Assembly: GCA_963846505.1 (NCBI GenBank)
Contig: CAWJWD010000006.1
Span: 372,001 to 436,000, forward strand
Source of the DNA: JACVRW01 sp963846505
GTDB lineage: Bacteria > Actinomycetota > Thermoleophilia > Solirubrobacterales > Thermoleophilaceae
Length of the DNA stretch: 64,000 bases
Direction of reading: 5' to 3'
Positions within the stretch are counted from its first letter, which is position 1. Every line of letters begins with the position of its first letter. Both the position numbers and the translations under genes were made by a program. The notes under the pieces were generated by a model. The model had not been told where the DNA came from and did not search any database. It worked only from the letters and a program-made list of their open reading frames with translations. Of this stretch, positions 41,798-50,294 are shown in pieces.

Positions 41798-42721
41798 ATG
41801 CGAACGATCGTCACCGGCGGCGCCGGCTTCATCGGCTCGAACATCGTCGACGCCCTGCTCGAGCGGGGCGACGAGGTCACCGTGCTCGACGACCTCTCGA
41901 CCGGCAAGCGCGAGAACGTCACGGGCGCGCTCGAGCGCGGCGCACGGCTGGTCGAGCTCGACATCCGCGACGCGGCTGCGGTCGCCGACGCCGTCCAGGC
42001 GGCGCGGCCCGAGGCGATCTTCCACCTCGCGGCCCAGATCGACGTGCGCAAGTCGGTCGCCGACCCGGCCTTCGACGCGCGCACGAACGTGGAGGGCACG
42101 ATCAACGTGCTGCGCGCCGCCGAGGCCGTGGGAGCGCGCGTGGTCAACAGCTCGACCGGCGGCGCAATCTACGGCGAGGGTCAGATCATCCCGGCACCCG
42201 AGAGCCACCCGGTCGCGCCCAAGGCGCCGTACGGGCTGTCGAAGTTCTGCGCCGAGCACTACTGCGACCTGTTCACGCGCCTGCACGACGTCTCGACCGT
42301 GTCGCTGCGCTACGGCAACGTCTTCGGCCCGCGCCAGGATCCGCTCGGCGAGGCCGGCGTGATCGCGATCTTCTGCGGCCACCTGCTCGAGGGCACGCGT
42401 CCGACCATCTTCGGCGACGGCTCCCAGACGCGCGACTACGTCTACGTCGGCGACGTCGTGGACGCCAACCTGCGCGCGGCGAGCTCGACCGTCGGCGGGG
42501 CGATCAACATCGGCACCGGCGTGCAGACCAGCGTGACCGACATCGTCGAGGCGCTCGCCGCGCTCGCCTCGGGCGACTTCGGCGCCGAGCACCTCGATCC
42601 GCGCCCGGGCGAGGTGCAGGACATCGCACTCGACGCCGGCCTCGCCAGGGACGCACTCGGCTGGGAGGCGCTGGTCGGACTCGAGCGTGGCCTCGAGCTG
42701 ACGCTGGCCTCGCTGCGCTAG
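41798..42721 (+). CDS. NAD-dependent epimerase/dehydratase (UDP-glucose 4-epimerase-like)
   Basis: Extended SDR of 307 residues. The NAD-binding motif VTGGAGFIGSN is at residues 5-15; the catalytic pair is Ser/Thr in NSSTGGAIYG and Tyr-x3-Lys in YGLSKFCAEHY; later RYGNVFGPRQDP and RDYVYVGDVVDA are the GalE-like sugar-binding loops. It probably epimerises a UDP-sugar for surface glycans, but substrate specificity (Glc/Gal or a related sugar) cannot be read. It is a stand-alone gene divergent from tmk. Confidence 0.85.
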   Translation: MRTIVTGGAGFIGSNIVDALLERGDEVTVLDDLSTGKRENVTGALERGARLVELDIRDAAAVADAVQAARPEAIFHLAAQIDVRKSVADPAFDARTNVEGTINVLRAAEAVGARVVNSSTGGAIYGEGQIIPAPESHPVAPKAPYGLSKFCAEHYCDLFTRLHDVSTVSLRYGNVFGPRQDPLGEAGVIAIFCGHLLEGTRPTIFGDGSQTRDYVYVGDVVDANLRAASSTVGGAINIGTGVQTSVTDIVEALAALASGDFGAEHLDPRPGEVQDIALDAGLARDALGWEALVGLERGLELTLASLR

Positions 42722-42857
42722 TCCCGCATCCTGCGACGAAATCGTCCGAAAGGATGATGCGCCCACCATCTGGGTGACGCACACTGTGCGCGCAGTCGGG
42801 CCAGGGACTCGCGTTCTCGGCCCCGCCCCCACTCCCGACAGTCCTAGGAGACTCACC

Positions 42858-43857
42858 ATGCACCTGCGGTTCACCCGCTGGCTGGTGGCCGCGATCGTGG
42901 CCACCTGCCTCGCCCCGGCGGCCGCCGCCGCCCAGGACGGCCCGCCCCCGCCGCCGACCGCGGCAGACGGCGCACCCGTCACGACGCTCGCCCAGGGACT
43001 CGGCACGCCCACGTCGTTCGCCTTCGGCGGCGGCGTCGTGTTCGCCGGCACCGCGCCGAGCGAGGCGCCCGACGGTCCGGTCGGCGGCGTCTACGCGTTG
43101 AAGGGCGGCAAGGCCACCGCCGTCGCGGGCTTCCCGCCGATCGTCTTCGGCCTCGCCTGGCGCAAGGGCACGCTCTACGCCAGCTCCGGCAAGAACCTCT
43201 ACGCCGCCAGCGGCTGGGACGGCGCGAAGTTCGCCAAGGTCAAGGCGATCTACAAGGGCGCGAAGACGTTCACCGGCTTCGGCGGCCTCGCCTTCGGCCC
43301 CAACGGACGCCTCTACGCCGGCGTCGCGCTGGACCCGAAGTTCGACCACAAGCTCGCGACCTCCCCGTTCGGGCAGTCGGTCGTGTCGATGAAGCCGAAC
43401 GGCAAGGACATCGAGGTCGTCGCCGGCGGCCTGCGCCAGCCGTGGCAGCTGACGTTCGTCAAGGGCAACGACAACCCGTACGTGACGGTGCTGGCGCAGG
43501 ACAACCTGAAGGATTCCGCCGCCGGACTGGATCGTGGTCGCCAAGCCGAATCAGAACTACGGCTTCCCGACCTGCACCTGGGCCAAGCCCAAGCCCTGTC
43601 GCGGGCTGCCCAAGCCGCTGGTGCTGCTGCCGGATCACAGCTCGCCGATGGGCATCGGCGCGATCGGCCGGAAGCTCTACGTCGCCATGTTCGGCGGCCT
43701 CGGCAAGGGACCGGTCGTCGCCTCGATGACCGCGAAGGGCAAGCAGATCAAGCCGTTCCTGAGCGGGTTCGCCGCGCCGGTCGTCGCGCTCGGCACCCAC
43801 AAGGGGACCGTCTACGCCGGCGACCTCACGGGGTCGCTCTACAGCGTCAAGCCGTAA
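42858..43857 (+). CDS. Exported beta-propeller-like protein (one frameshift)
   Basis: Starts at ATG 42858 with a ribosome-binding site (CTAGGAG) and a signal peptide (LVAAIVATCLAPAAAAAQ). The mature part looks like a propeller (TLAQGLGTPTSFAFGGG, VYALKGGK, GGLAFGPNGRLYAGVALDPKF, SVVSMKPNGKDIEVVAGGLRQPWQLTF), related in style to ScyD/ScyE-like or PQQ-propeller proteins without catalytic motifs. At about 43518 the frame changes (extra C): after AQDNLKD it continues as PPDWIVVAKPNQNYGFP to VKP. A strong hairpin follows the stop. Function unknown. Confidence 0.72.
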
Positions 43858-43864
43858 CTGGATC

Positions 43865-43897
43865 GTGGAAGAGGCCGCAATCTGCGGCCTCTTCCAC
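43865..43897 (+). terminator. Terminator-like hairpin
   Basis: Perfect 15-base stem GTGGAAGAGGCCGCA / TGCGGCCTCTTCCAC with a three-base loop, eight bases after the propeller-like gene. There is no T tract. Its last three bases overlap the first NrdR-like box. Confidence 0.65.
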
Positions 43898-43908
43898 AAC
43901 ATCTTGTG
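43895..43908 (+). promoter_or_regulatory. Putative NrdR box 1
   Basis: CACAA-CATC-TTGTG, a perfect 5-base inverted repeat. The core CAACATCTTG matches 8 of 10 positions of the NrdR-box core CwAtATaTwG. It lies 32 bases (about three helical turns) upstream of box 2, the spacing known for NrdR box pairs. Confidence 0.6.
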
Positions 43909-43926
43909 CTTCGAGCAGGAATGAAG

Positions 43927-43940
43927 CACTACAGGTAGTA
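43927..43940 (+). promoter_or_regulatory. Putative NrdR box 2
   Basis: CACTA-CAGG-TAGTA; the core CTACAGGTAG matches 7 of 10 positions of the NrdR consensus. It abuts and slightly overlaps the -10 hexamer TAGAAT (43939-43944) of nrdR, so bound NrdR would exclude RNA polymerase. Confidence 0.55.
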
Positions 43941-43944
43941 GAAT
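43939..43944 (+). promoter_or_regulatory. Candidate -10 of nrdR-nrdJ
   Basis: TAGAAT, seven bases before the GTG start of nrdR; overlaps NrdR box 2. Confidence 0.5.
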
Positions 43945-43951
43945 AAGGCGT

Positions 43952-44536
43952 GTGCATTGTCCGTTCTGCAGCTTCGAGGACACCCGCGTCGTGGACTCGC
44001 GTCTGAGCGAGGCGGGGGACGCCATCCGCCGGCGCCGCGAGTGCGCCCGCTGCGAGCGGCGCTTCACCACCTACGAGCGAGCGGAGGAGCTCGCGGTCAC
44101 CGTGATCAAGCGCGACGGGACGCGTCAGCGCTTCGATCGCCAGAAGCTTCTGCGCGGCCTCGTGCGCGCGGCCGGCGGCCGGCCGGTGAGCGGCGAGCAG
44201 CTCGAGGCGCTCGCCAGCTCGATCGCGGCCACGCTGCGTCGCGGCGGCGACGAGGTCGAGGCCGAGGACGTCGGCGACCTGGCCGAGCGCGGACTCGCGC
44301 GCCTGGACCCCGTCGCCGCGATTCAGTTCGCCTCCGTTTACCGCAATTTGGCGGATCTGGACGAGCTCGAAGCGGTCGTGCGCAGGTATAAGGAGGAACC
44401 GCTGCCGGGCGTCGATCAGCTGCCGCTACAAGGCCTTTCGAGTCCGTCCGATCCCGAGGTCAGCATCGATCGTTCCCCCTTGAAGGGGGCCCCACAAAGC
44501 ACCGAGTCGAGGAGCCAGCATGTCCCACAGCCGTAG
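43952..44536 (+). CDS. nrdR: Transcriptional repressor NrdR
   Basis: Represses ribonucleotide reductase genes according to bound ATP/dATP. It starts at GTG 43952: HCPFCSFEDTRVVDSR, with the zinc ribbon completed by CARCERRFTTYERAE, then the ATP-cone (VTVIKRDGTRQRFDRQKLLRGLVRA, and ASVYRNLADLDELEAVVRRY). The family usually ends near residue 150-160; here about 40 extra Ser/Pro-rich residues follow, to 194. The end overlaps nrdJ by 17 bases, so the two are coupled. Two NrdR-like boxes in the promoter suggest autoregulation. Confidence 0.95.
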   Translation: MHCPFCSFEDTRVVDSRLSEAGDAIRRRRECARCERRFTTYERAEELAVTVIKRDGTRQRFDRQKLLRGLVRAAGGRPVSGEQLEALASSIAATLRRGGDEVEAEDVGDLAERGLARLDPVAAIQFASVYRNLADLDELEAVVRRYKEEPLPGVDQLPLQGLSSPSDPEVSIDRSPLKGAPQSTESRSQHVPQP

Positions 44537-47375
44537 CGCCGCCGCCCCAAGCATCATCGCGACCGACTCAGGGGTCGCCGTGGGACGGCGCTACACGCAG
44601 GAGGGCACGCACCCGTTCGACTGCGTCGAGTGGGAGATCCGCGACGCGATCATCGGCGATCCGGCCAATCCCGCCTTCGAGCAGCGCGGCGTCGAGTTCC
44701 CGACGAGCTGGTCCCAGAACGCGACCAACATCGTCGCCCAGAAGTACTTCCGCGGCCGCATGGACTCGGACGAGCGCGAGTCGTCGGTCAAGCAGATGGT
44801 CGCGCGCGTGTCCGGCACCATCGCCGGCTGGGGTCGCGAGGGCGGCTACTTCGCGACCGAGGCGGACGCGCAGGCCTTCGAGGACGAGCTGACGCACATC
44901 CTGCTCAACCAGCTGGCGGCCTTCAACTCGCCGGTCTGGTTCAACGTCGGCTTCGAGGAGCACCCGCAGTGCTCGGCCTGCTTCATCCTCTCGGTCGAGG
45001 ACACGATCGAGTCGATCCTCGACTGGAACACGAAGGAGGGCATGATCTTCCGCGGCGGCTCGGGCTCGGGGATCAACCTCTCGCGCATCCGCGCGTCGAA
45101 GGAGCACCTCTCCAAGGGCGGGCTCGCCAGCGGCCCGGTCAGCTTCATGCGCGGCGCCGACGCCTGGGCCGGCACGATCAAGTCCGGCGGCAAGACCCGC
45201 CGCGCGGCCAAGATGGTCGTGCTCGACGTCGACCACCCGGACGTCCTCGACTTCATCTGGTGCAAGGCGCGCGAGGAGGAGAAGGCGGCCGCGCTGCGCG
45301 ACGCCGGCTTCGACATGCGCCTCGACAGCGAGCACTTCGCGTCGATCCAGTACCAGAACGCCAACAACTCCGTGCGCGTGACCGACGAGTTCATGGAGCG
45401 CGCCGAGCGCAACGAGGACTGGGAGCTCACCGCGCGCGTGGACGGTGCCGAGATCGAGCGCGTCAACGCGCGCGAGCTGCTCGAGCAGCTCGCCGACGCC
45501 GCCTGGCGCTGCGCGGACCCGGGCATCCAGTACGACACCACCATCAACGCCTGGCACACGTGCCCGAACTCCGGTCGCATCAACGCGTCGAACCCGTGCT
45601 CGGAGTACATGCACGTCGACGACTCGGCCTGCAACCTGGCCTCGATCAACCTGATGAAGTTCCGCAACGCGGACGGCTCGTTCGACGTCGCGGGCTTCGA
45701 GCACGTGATCGACGTGATGATCCTCGCGCAGGAAATCGTCGTCTCGCCGTCGAGCTACCCGACCAAGGAGATCGGGCGCAACGCGCGCGACTTCCGCCAG
45801 CTCGGCCTCGGCTACGCCAACCTCGGCGCGCTGCTGATGGCCAACGGCGTCGGCTACGACTCGGACGGCGGCCGCGCGCTCTGCGGCGCGATCACCGCGC
45901 TGATGACCGGCCGCGCCTACCGCACCTCGGCCGAGGTCGCCGGGGCGCTCGGCCCGTACGCGCAGTACGAGAAGAACCGCGACCCGCACCTGCACGTGAT
46001 GCGCAAGCACCGCGACGCGGCGTACGCGATCGACACCACCGTGGTGCCGGACAGCCCGCTGCTCGAGGCCGCCCAGCGTGCCTGGGACGAGGCCGTCGAG
46101 GTCGGCGAGCGCAACGGCTACCGCAACGCGCAGGCGACGGTGCTCGCGCCCACCGGCACGATCTCCTTCCTGATGGACTGCGACACGACCGGCATCGAGC
46201 CGGACTTCTCGCTGGTCAAGTTCAAGGAGCTCGTCGGCGGCGGTCAGATGACGATCGTCAATCGCACCGTGCCGCTGGCGCTGCGCACGCTCGGCTACGC
46301 CGAGCACGAGGTCGAGCAGATCGAGGCGTACCTCGCCGAGCAGGGCACGATCGTCGGTGCGCCCGGCCTGAAGGACGAGCACCTCGAGGTCTTCGACGTG
46401 GCCGTCGGCGAGCGCGCGATCGGCGCGATGGGGCACGTGAGGATGATGGCCGCGGCGCAGCCGTTCCTCTCGGGCGCGATCTCGAAGACGGTCAACCTGC
46501 CCGAGTCGACCACGGTCGAGCAGATCGCCGAGGTCTACAGCGAGGGCTGGAAGCTCGGCCTCAAGGCGCTCGCGATCTACCGCGACGGCTCGAAGACCGC
46601 GCAGGCGCTGAAGACCGACGCCGGCGACAAGAAGACCGAGGAGACGACCGCGGCGCTCGAGCCGGCGCGGCCGGTCCGCCGCCGGATGCCGGGCGAGCGC
46701 CACTCGCTGACGCACAAGTTCTCGATCGCCGGGCACGAGGGCTACATCACGGCCGGCGAGTACGAGGACGGCTCGGTCGGCGAGATCTTCCTGACCGACA
46801 TCGGCAAGGAAGGCTCGACGATCAAGGGCATGATGAACGCGTTCGCCACGGCGATCTCGATCGGCCTCCAGTACGGCGTGCCGCTCGAGACGTTCGTGCG
46901 CAAGTTCGCCTACATGCGCTTCGAGCCGGAGGGCATCACCCGCAACCCGGAGATCCCGTTCGCCAAGTCGCTGCCGGACTACATCATGCGCTGGGTCGCC
47001 TCCCGCTACGGCGACGCGGACCTGCACGAGGAGCTCGGCATCCTCACCAACGAGGCGCGGGCGCGCAAGGCGTCCGAGGAGGCCGCGCTGCGCGGCGACA
47101 CCGCCGGGCCGAACGGCAACGGTGGCGGCAACGGGCACGCCGGCAACGGCGCGGCCAACGGCGGCGCGTCGACGGGCGCGGCCGTGCCCCAGGCCGGTGG
47201 CGGCGACTCCGGCCAGCCCGCCGCGGCGGCCTTCACCGACGCCCCGCCCGCGCTCCCGGCCAAGCTCCAGGGCCTCGACCTCGGCCCGGCCTGCGCCCAG
47301 TGCGGCGGCATGATGCAGCGCACCGGCTCCTGCTACACCTGCTCGAGCTGCGGCAACAACACCGGCTGCGGCTGA
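44520..47375 (+). CDS. nrdJ: Adenosylcobalamin-dependent (class II) ribonucleotide reductase
   Basis: Reduces ribonucleotides to deoxyribonucleotides using adenosylcobalamin, independent of oxygen. It has 951 residues. Landmarks are NSPVWFNVGFEEHPQCSACFILSVED (substrate Cys), FRGGSGSGINLSRIR, SNPCSEYMHVDDSACNLASIN (radical Cys and Glu), ATVLAPTGTISFLMDCDTTGIEPDFSLV, and a C-terminal metal-binding-like tail CAQCGGMMQRTG, CSSCGNN. No cobalamin riboswitch was seen upstream. An Asn/Gly-rich linker (GNGGGNGHAGNG) precedes the tail. NrdR upstream probably controls it. Confidence 0.96.
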   Translation: MSHSRSAAAPSIIATDSGVAVGRRYTQEGTHPFDCVEWEIRDAIIGDPANPAFEQRGVEFPTSWSQNATNIVAQKYFRGRMDSDERESSVKQMVARVSGTIAGWGREGGYFATEADAQAFEDELTHILLNQLAAFNSPVWFNVGFEEHPQCSACFILSVEDTIESILDWNTKEGMIFRGGSGSGINLSRIRASKEHLSKGGLASGPVSFMRGADAWAGTIKSGGKTRRAAKMVVLDVDHPDVLDFIWCKAREEEKAAALRDAGFDMRLDSEHFASIQYQNANNSVRVTDEFMERAERNEDWELTARVDGAEIERVNARELLEQLADAAWRCADPGIQYDTTINAWHTCPNSGRINASNPCSEYMHVDDSACNLASINLMKFRNADGSFDVAGFEHVIDVMILAQEIVVSPSSYPTKEIGRNARDFRQLGLGYANLGALLMANGVGYDSDGGRALCGAITALMTGRAYRTSAEVAGALGPYAQYEKNRDPHLHVMRKHRDAAYAIDTTVVPDSPLLEAAQRAWDEAVEVGERNGYRNAQATVLAPTGTISFLMDCDTTGIEPDFSLVKFKELVGGGQMTIVNRTVPLALRTLGYAEHEVEQIEAYLAEQGTIVGAPGLKDEHLEVFDVAVGERAIGAMGHVRMMAAAQPFLSGAISKTVNLPESTTVEQIAEVYSEGWKLGLKALAIYRDGSKTAQALKTDAGDKKTEETTAALEPARPVRRRMPGERHSLTHKFSIAGHEGYITAGEYEDGSVGEIFLTDIGKEGSTIKGMMNAFATAISIGLQYGVPLETFVRKFAYMRFEPEGITRNPEIPFAKSLPDYIMRWVASRYGDADLHEELGILTNEARARKASEEAALRGDTAGPNGNGGGNGHAGNGAANGGASTGAAVPQAGGGDSGQPAAAAFTDAPPALPAKLQGLDLGPACAQCGGMMQRTGSCYTCSSCGNNTGCG

Positions 47376-47479
47376 TGGAGCGCTGGCCAGCGTAAACCGA
47401 GCGTTGGCCAGCACTCTCGAGTCCTCCCGCCAGCTCGACGGCAGCGCCAATTAACCCTGACTTATTAGGGATTTCCAGG

Positions 47480-47485
47480 TAGCGT
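47480..47485 (+). promoter_or_regulatory. Candidate -10 of the GH18-like gene
   Basis: TAGCGT, seven bases before ATG 47493, with CTGACT at 47457-47462 (17-base spacer) as a possible -35. The rest of the 117-base gap after nrdJ holds the 12-base palindrome CGCTGGCCAGCG at 47381-47392. Confidence 0.5.
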
Positions 47486-47492
47486 CCCGTTC

Positions 47493-48401
47493 ATGGACGC
47501 GCAGACGAACGTCGGCATCTACGGGAACGGGCTGTTCCAAGACGGCTCGACCCCGTATGACGAGCAGCTACGGCAGCTGCTCGCCGCCCGCTTCGACACG
47601 ATCACGCTCTGGGCGCTGCACGCGCACGAGAACGGGGACCTGTTCTACAACGACGATCTCGCCGTGCGCGACGGGCAGCTGATGACCGGGCAGGGCAAGC
47701 TCAACCCGCTGCTGCCCGAGCTGGTGCGGAAGCTGCGGGTCTCGGCGGGTCTGCGCACGTTCGGCTTCAGCATCGGTCCGTTCGCGGAGGACTTCCAGCG
47801 CCTGGCGGCCGACACCGCGCGTGCCGCGACCAACCTGAAGCCGCTGATCGCGGCACTGGGAATCGACTCGGTCGACTTCGACTTCGAGGGCGCCTGCTCG
47901 GACGCCGACCGGCGGATGATCGTCGAGCTGACGCTGCTGATGCACGCGCTCGGCGTCGCCGTCAGCTACTGCCCGTACACGGCCGAGGACTTCTGGCTTG
48001 GCTGCCTGACCGACGTCTACGCCCAGCTCGGCAGCCAACCGGTGTGGGCGTACAACCTCCAGTGCTACGACGGCGGGGACGGCAACGATCCGATCGCGTG
48101 GGCGCAGACGCTGCAAGCGTCGGCGAGGCCGACCGGCGTCGCCGATCCGATCGCCTTCGTCCAACCGGGCTACTGGGTCGCCAACAGAGGGCCGGAGTCC
48201 TTCTACGGCAAGTGTCCGAGGACGCTCGAGGGCATGTTCGCGGCGCTCGGCCCCCGCGGCGTCCGCGGGGGCTGGCTGTGGAACAGCGGCGACGTGTTCG
48301 CCAACGAGCAGGCCGGGCTCTGTCCCGGCCAGGACGTGACCCCGGCCGGCTACCGCCAGGCGCTGGCCAAGGGACTCGGCGGCGTGCCGGCGCTGGCCTA
48401 G
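47493..48401 (+). CDS. Glycoside hydrolase family 18-like protein
   Basis: Protein of 302 residues that folds like a GH18 TIM barrel by its motifs: RFDTITLWALHAHENGDLFYND, GLRTFGFSIGPFAEDF, and the catalytic-type strand IDSVDFDFEG (D-x2-D-x-D-x-E). Later segments include VAVSYCPYTAEDFW, WAYNLQCYDGG, and GGWLWNSGD near the end. There is no signal peptide, so an intracellular or unconventional role is implied. The Glu needed for hydrolysis is present. Substrate (chitin-type glycan or other) is not known. Confidence 0.72.
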   Translation: MDAQTNVGIYGNGLFQDGSTPYDEQLRQLLAARFDTITLWALHAHENGDLFYNDDLAVRDGQLMTGQGKLNPLLPELVRKLRVSAGLRTFGFSIGPFAEDFQRLAADTARAATNLKPLIAALGIDSVDFDFEGACSDADRRMIVELTLLMHALGVAVSYCPYTAEDFWLGCLTDVYAQLGSQPVWAYNLQCYDGGDGNDPIAWAQTLQASARPTGVADPIAFVQPGYWVANRGPESFYGKCPRTLEGMFAALGPRGVRGGWLWNSGDVFANEQAGLCPGQDVTPAGYRQALAKGLGGVPALA

Positions 48402-48444
48402 GCCGGCAGCGGCACGCCATCGGTGGTCGAGGCCTCGAGCGCGA

Positions 48445-49098
48445 CTACGCAGGCAGCGGCATGCCTCTAGCCGTCGGCGCCTCGGAGCGCGGCGCGCGGC
48501 CGAGCAGCGCGCGGACCGCGTGGGCGATGCCGAGCGCCAGGCCGCGGCAGATCCAGTAGGCGAGCGGCAGCAGGGCGACGCCGATCGCGACCCGCAGCAC
48601 GGCGTAGCCGGCGGCAGGGTCCTCGAGGATCGCGGGGACGGGGTCGTCGTCGTCGGACACCGCCCACATCCACAGCGGCGAGCTGATCAGGCCGAGGACG
48701 CCGCTCCAGACCGAGACCGCGACGCTGAAACCGATCGTGCCGAACGCGAGCAGCAACAGCGACCAGAGCAGGTCGAGCCAGCTCGCGGCGTCGCCGACCA
48801 CCGTCTTGGTCCGCTGCCAGAGGTTGCCGGCGAGCGGGCGCTCGGGCGCTGGGATCGGCTCGCCGAGCAGCAGCGCGGCTCGACGACGTTCGATCGCGGC
48901 GAACCAGCGGCAGACGACGAGCGTCGCGAGCAGGATCGGGATCCCGAGCAGCGTGATCGCCAGTCCGGCGGCGAGCGAGAGCCCGGTGACCGCGACGGTG
49001 AAGGTGACGATGCCGAGCGGCAGCCCGACGAGCAGGTAGGCGGCGTCGAGGCCGGCGTTGCGCAGCGGACGCAGGATGCGGGAGCGAGTGATGGTCAT
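48445..49098 (-). CDS. Putative sensor-domain membrane protein
   Basis: Protein of 217 residues with four membrane segments in two pairs: YLLVGLPLGIVTFTVAVTGLSLAAGLAITLLG, and LLWSLLLLAFGTIGFSVAVSVWSGVLGL, then a last one near 180. This matches the sensor domain (PF13796-like) found in actinobacterial histidine kinases and in stand-alone proteins. No kinase or effector domain follows. The linker contains ERRRAALLLGEPIPAPERP. It is convergent with the GH18-like gene. Confidence 0.65.
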   Translation of the reverse strand: MTITRSRILRPLRNAGLDAAYLLVGLPLGIVTFTVAVTGLSLAAGLAITLLGIPILLATLVVCRWFAAIERRRAALLLGEPIPAPERPLAGNLWQRTKTVVGDAASWLDLLWSLLLLAFGTIGFSVAVSVWSGVLGLISSPLWMWAVSDDDDPVPAILEDPAAGYAVLRVAIGVALLPLAYWICRGLALGIAHAVRALLGRAPRSEAPTARGMPLPA

Positions 49099-49198
49099 GC
49101 CGACGATCGTCGCCGCAGCGAGCGCTCGAAGCGATGGGGCAGGCTCCCGAGCGGAGGTGCGGCTAGCCGCACGCCGGCCGCCTCCGGGAGCCGACGCC

Positions 49199-50228
49199 CT
49201 AGGCGCCGGCGGCGGACCGCGAGGCCTGCCGCCCGAGCCCCATCGCCTCGGCGACCAGCTCGTACGAACGCCGGCGGGCGGCGTGCTCGTAGGTGATCGT
49301 GAGGATCGTCAGCTCCTGCGCCTGGTACTCCTGCGCGACTTCCTCGAGTCCGGCGCGCACCGTCTCGGGCGAGCCGATGATCGCGCGGCGGCGGCCGCCG
49401 CCGGGTGCGCGCGGCTCGGAGTCGCGCGACTCCCAGTAGCGCAGCGCCTTCTCGACCGGCGGGATCTCGATCAGGTGGCCCTGGCGCAGCAGCGAGAACG
49501 CCATCCGGCCGCTGGCCGCCAGCTGCTGGGCCTCCTCGTCGGTCTCGGCGCAGATGACGTTGACGCCCACGGCGACGAGCGGGGCGGCCAGGCGCTCGGA
49601 GTCGACGAAGCGGGCGCGGTAGTCGGCGGCGATGGCCGCGCCCTGGGGGTTGATGAAGTCGGCGAACGAATACGGCAGCCCCAGCTCGCCGGCCCAGATG
49701 CCGCTCTGCGGCGAGGAGCCGAGCAGCCATGGGCAGGCCGGGCAGCGTGCGCGCCAGGCGCGCGAACGGGTGGTTGGGCGCCATGCGGTCCTCGAGATAG
49801 GCCAGCAGCTCGGTCAGCTGCTCGGGGAAGTCGTCGCGCAGCACGTGATTGCGGTCGCGCTGCAGCGCCAGCATCGTCAGCTGGTCGGTGCCCGGCGCGC
49901 GGCCGAGCCCGAGGTCGATGCGCCCCGGCGCCAGGCCGCTGAGCATGCTGAACTGCTCGGCCACCTTGAGCGGGCTGTAGTGAGGCAGCATGACGCCGCC
50001 GCTGCCGACGCGGATGCGCTCGGTCGCGAAGGCGACCGGGCCGATCATCACCTCGGGAGCCGCGCAGGCGAGCATCGGGGTGGCGTGGTGCTCGGCGACC
50101 CAGTAGCGGTGGTAGCCGAGCCGGTCGGCGAGGCGGGCGAGGTCGAGCGTGTCGTGCAGCGCCTCGGCGGCGGTGGAGCCCTCGGAGATCGGCGACTGAT
50201 CGAGGACGTTGAGTCGCAGCTCGGCCAT
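49199..50228 (-). CDS. LLM-class flavin-dependent oxidoreductase (one frameshift)
   Basis: Luciferase-like monooxygenase family; uses FMNH2 or F420H2. It opens MAELRLNVLDQSPISEGSTAAEALHDTLDLARLAD, then GYHRYWVAEHHATPMLACAAPEV, RIRVGSGGVMLPHYSPLKVAEQF and RIDLGLGRAPG, a close match to the LuxA-type family. The frame changes near 49730 (extra C in GLPW): LPGLP then continues WLLGSSPQSGIWAGELG to VNVICAETDEEAQQLAASG and the C-terminal end. TACCCT lies nine bases before the ATG. Its promoter region holds a TetR-like operator shared with the divergent reductase gene. Confidence 0.8.
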
Positions 50229-50237
50229 GCCGCTTCG

Positions 50238-50243
50238 AGGGTA
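50238..50243 (-). promoter_or_regulatory. Candidate -10 of the LLM oxidoreductase gene
   Basis: TACCCT on the minus strand, nine bases before the ATG at 50228. Confidence 0.4.
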
Positions 50244-50264
50244 GAGACGGGCCGCCACACGACA

Positions 50265-50282
50265 ACTGAATGGTCGTTCAGT
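50265..50282. promoter_or_regulatory. TetR-type operator between divergent genes
   Basis: ACTGAATGGTCGTTCAGT, 6-base arms ACTGAA / TTCAGT around a 6-base centre. Its core TGAATGGTCGTTCA is typical of TetR-family operators of lipid/aromatic metabolism genes. It sits 12 bases before ATG 50295 and 36 before the divergent start at 50228. No TetR gene lies in this window. Confidence 0.6.
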
Positions 50283-50294
50283 CAAACTGGGCGC

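Noticed and set aside
43861..43951. Cobalamin riboswitch before nrdJ
   Set aside because: The gap is only about 90 bases and lacks a B12-box-like sequence; inverted repeats are better explained as a terminator and NrdR boxes.
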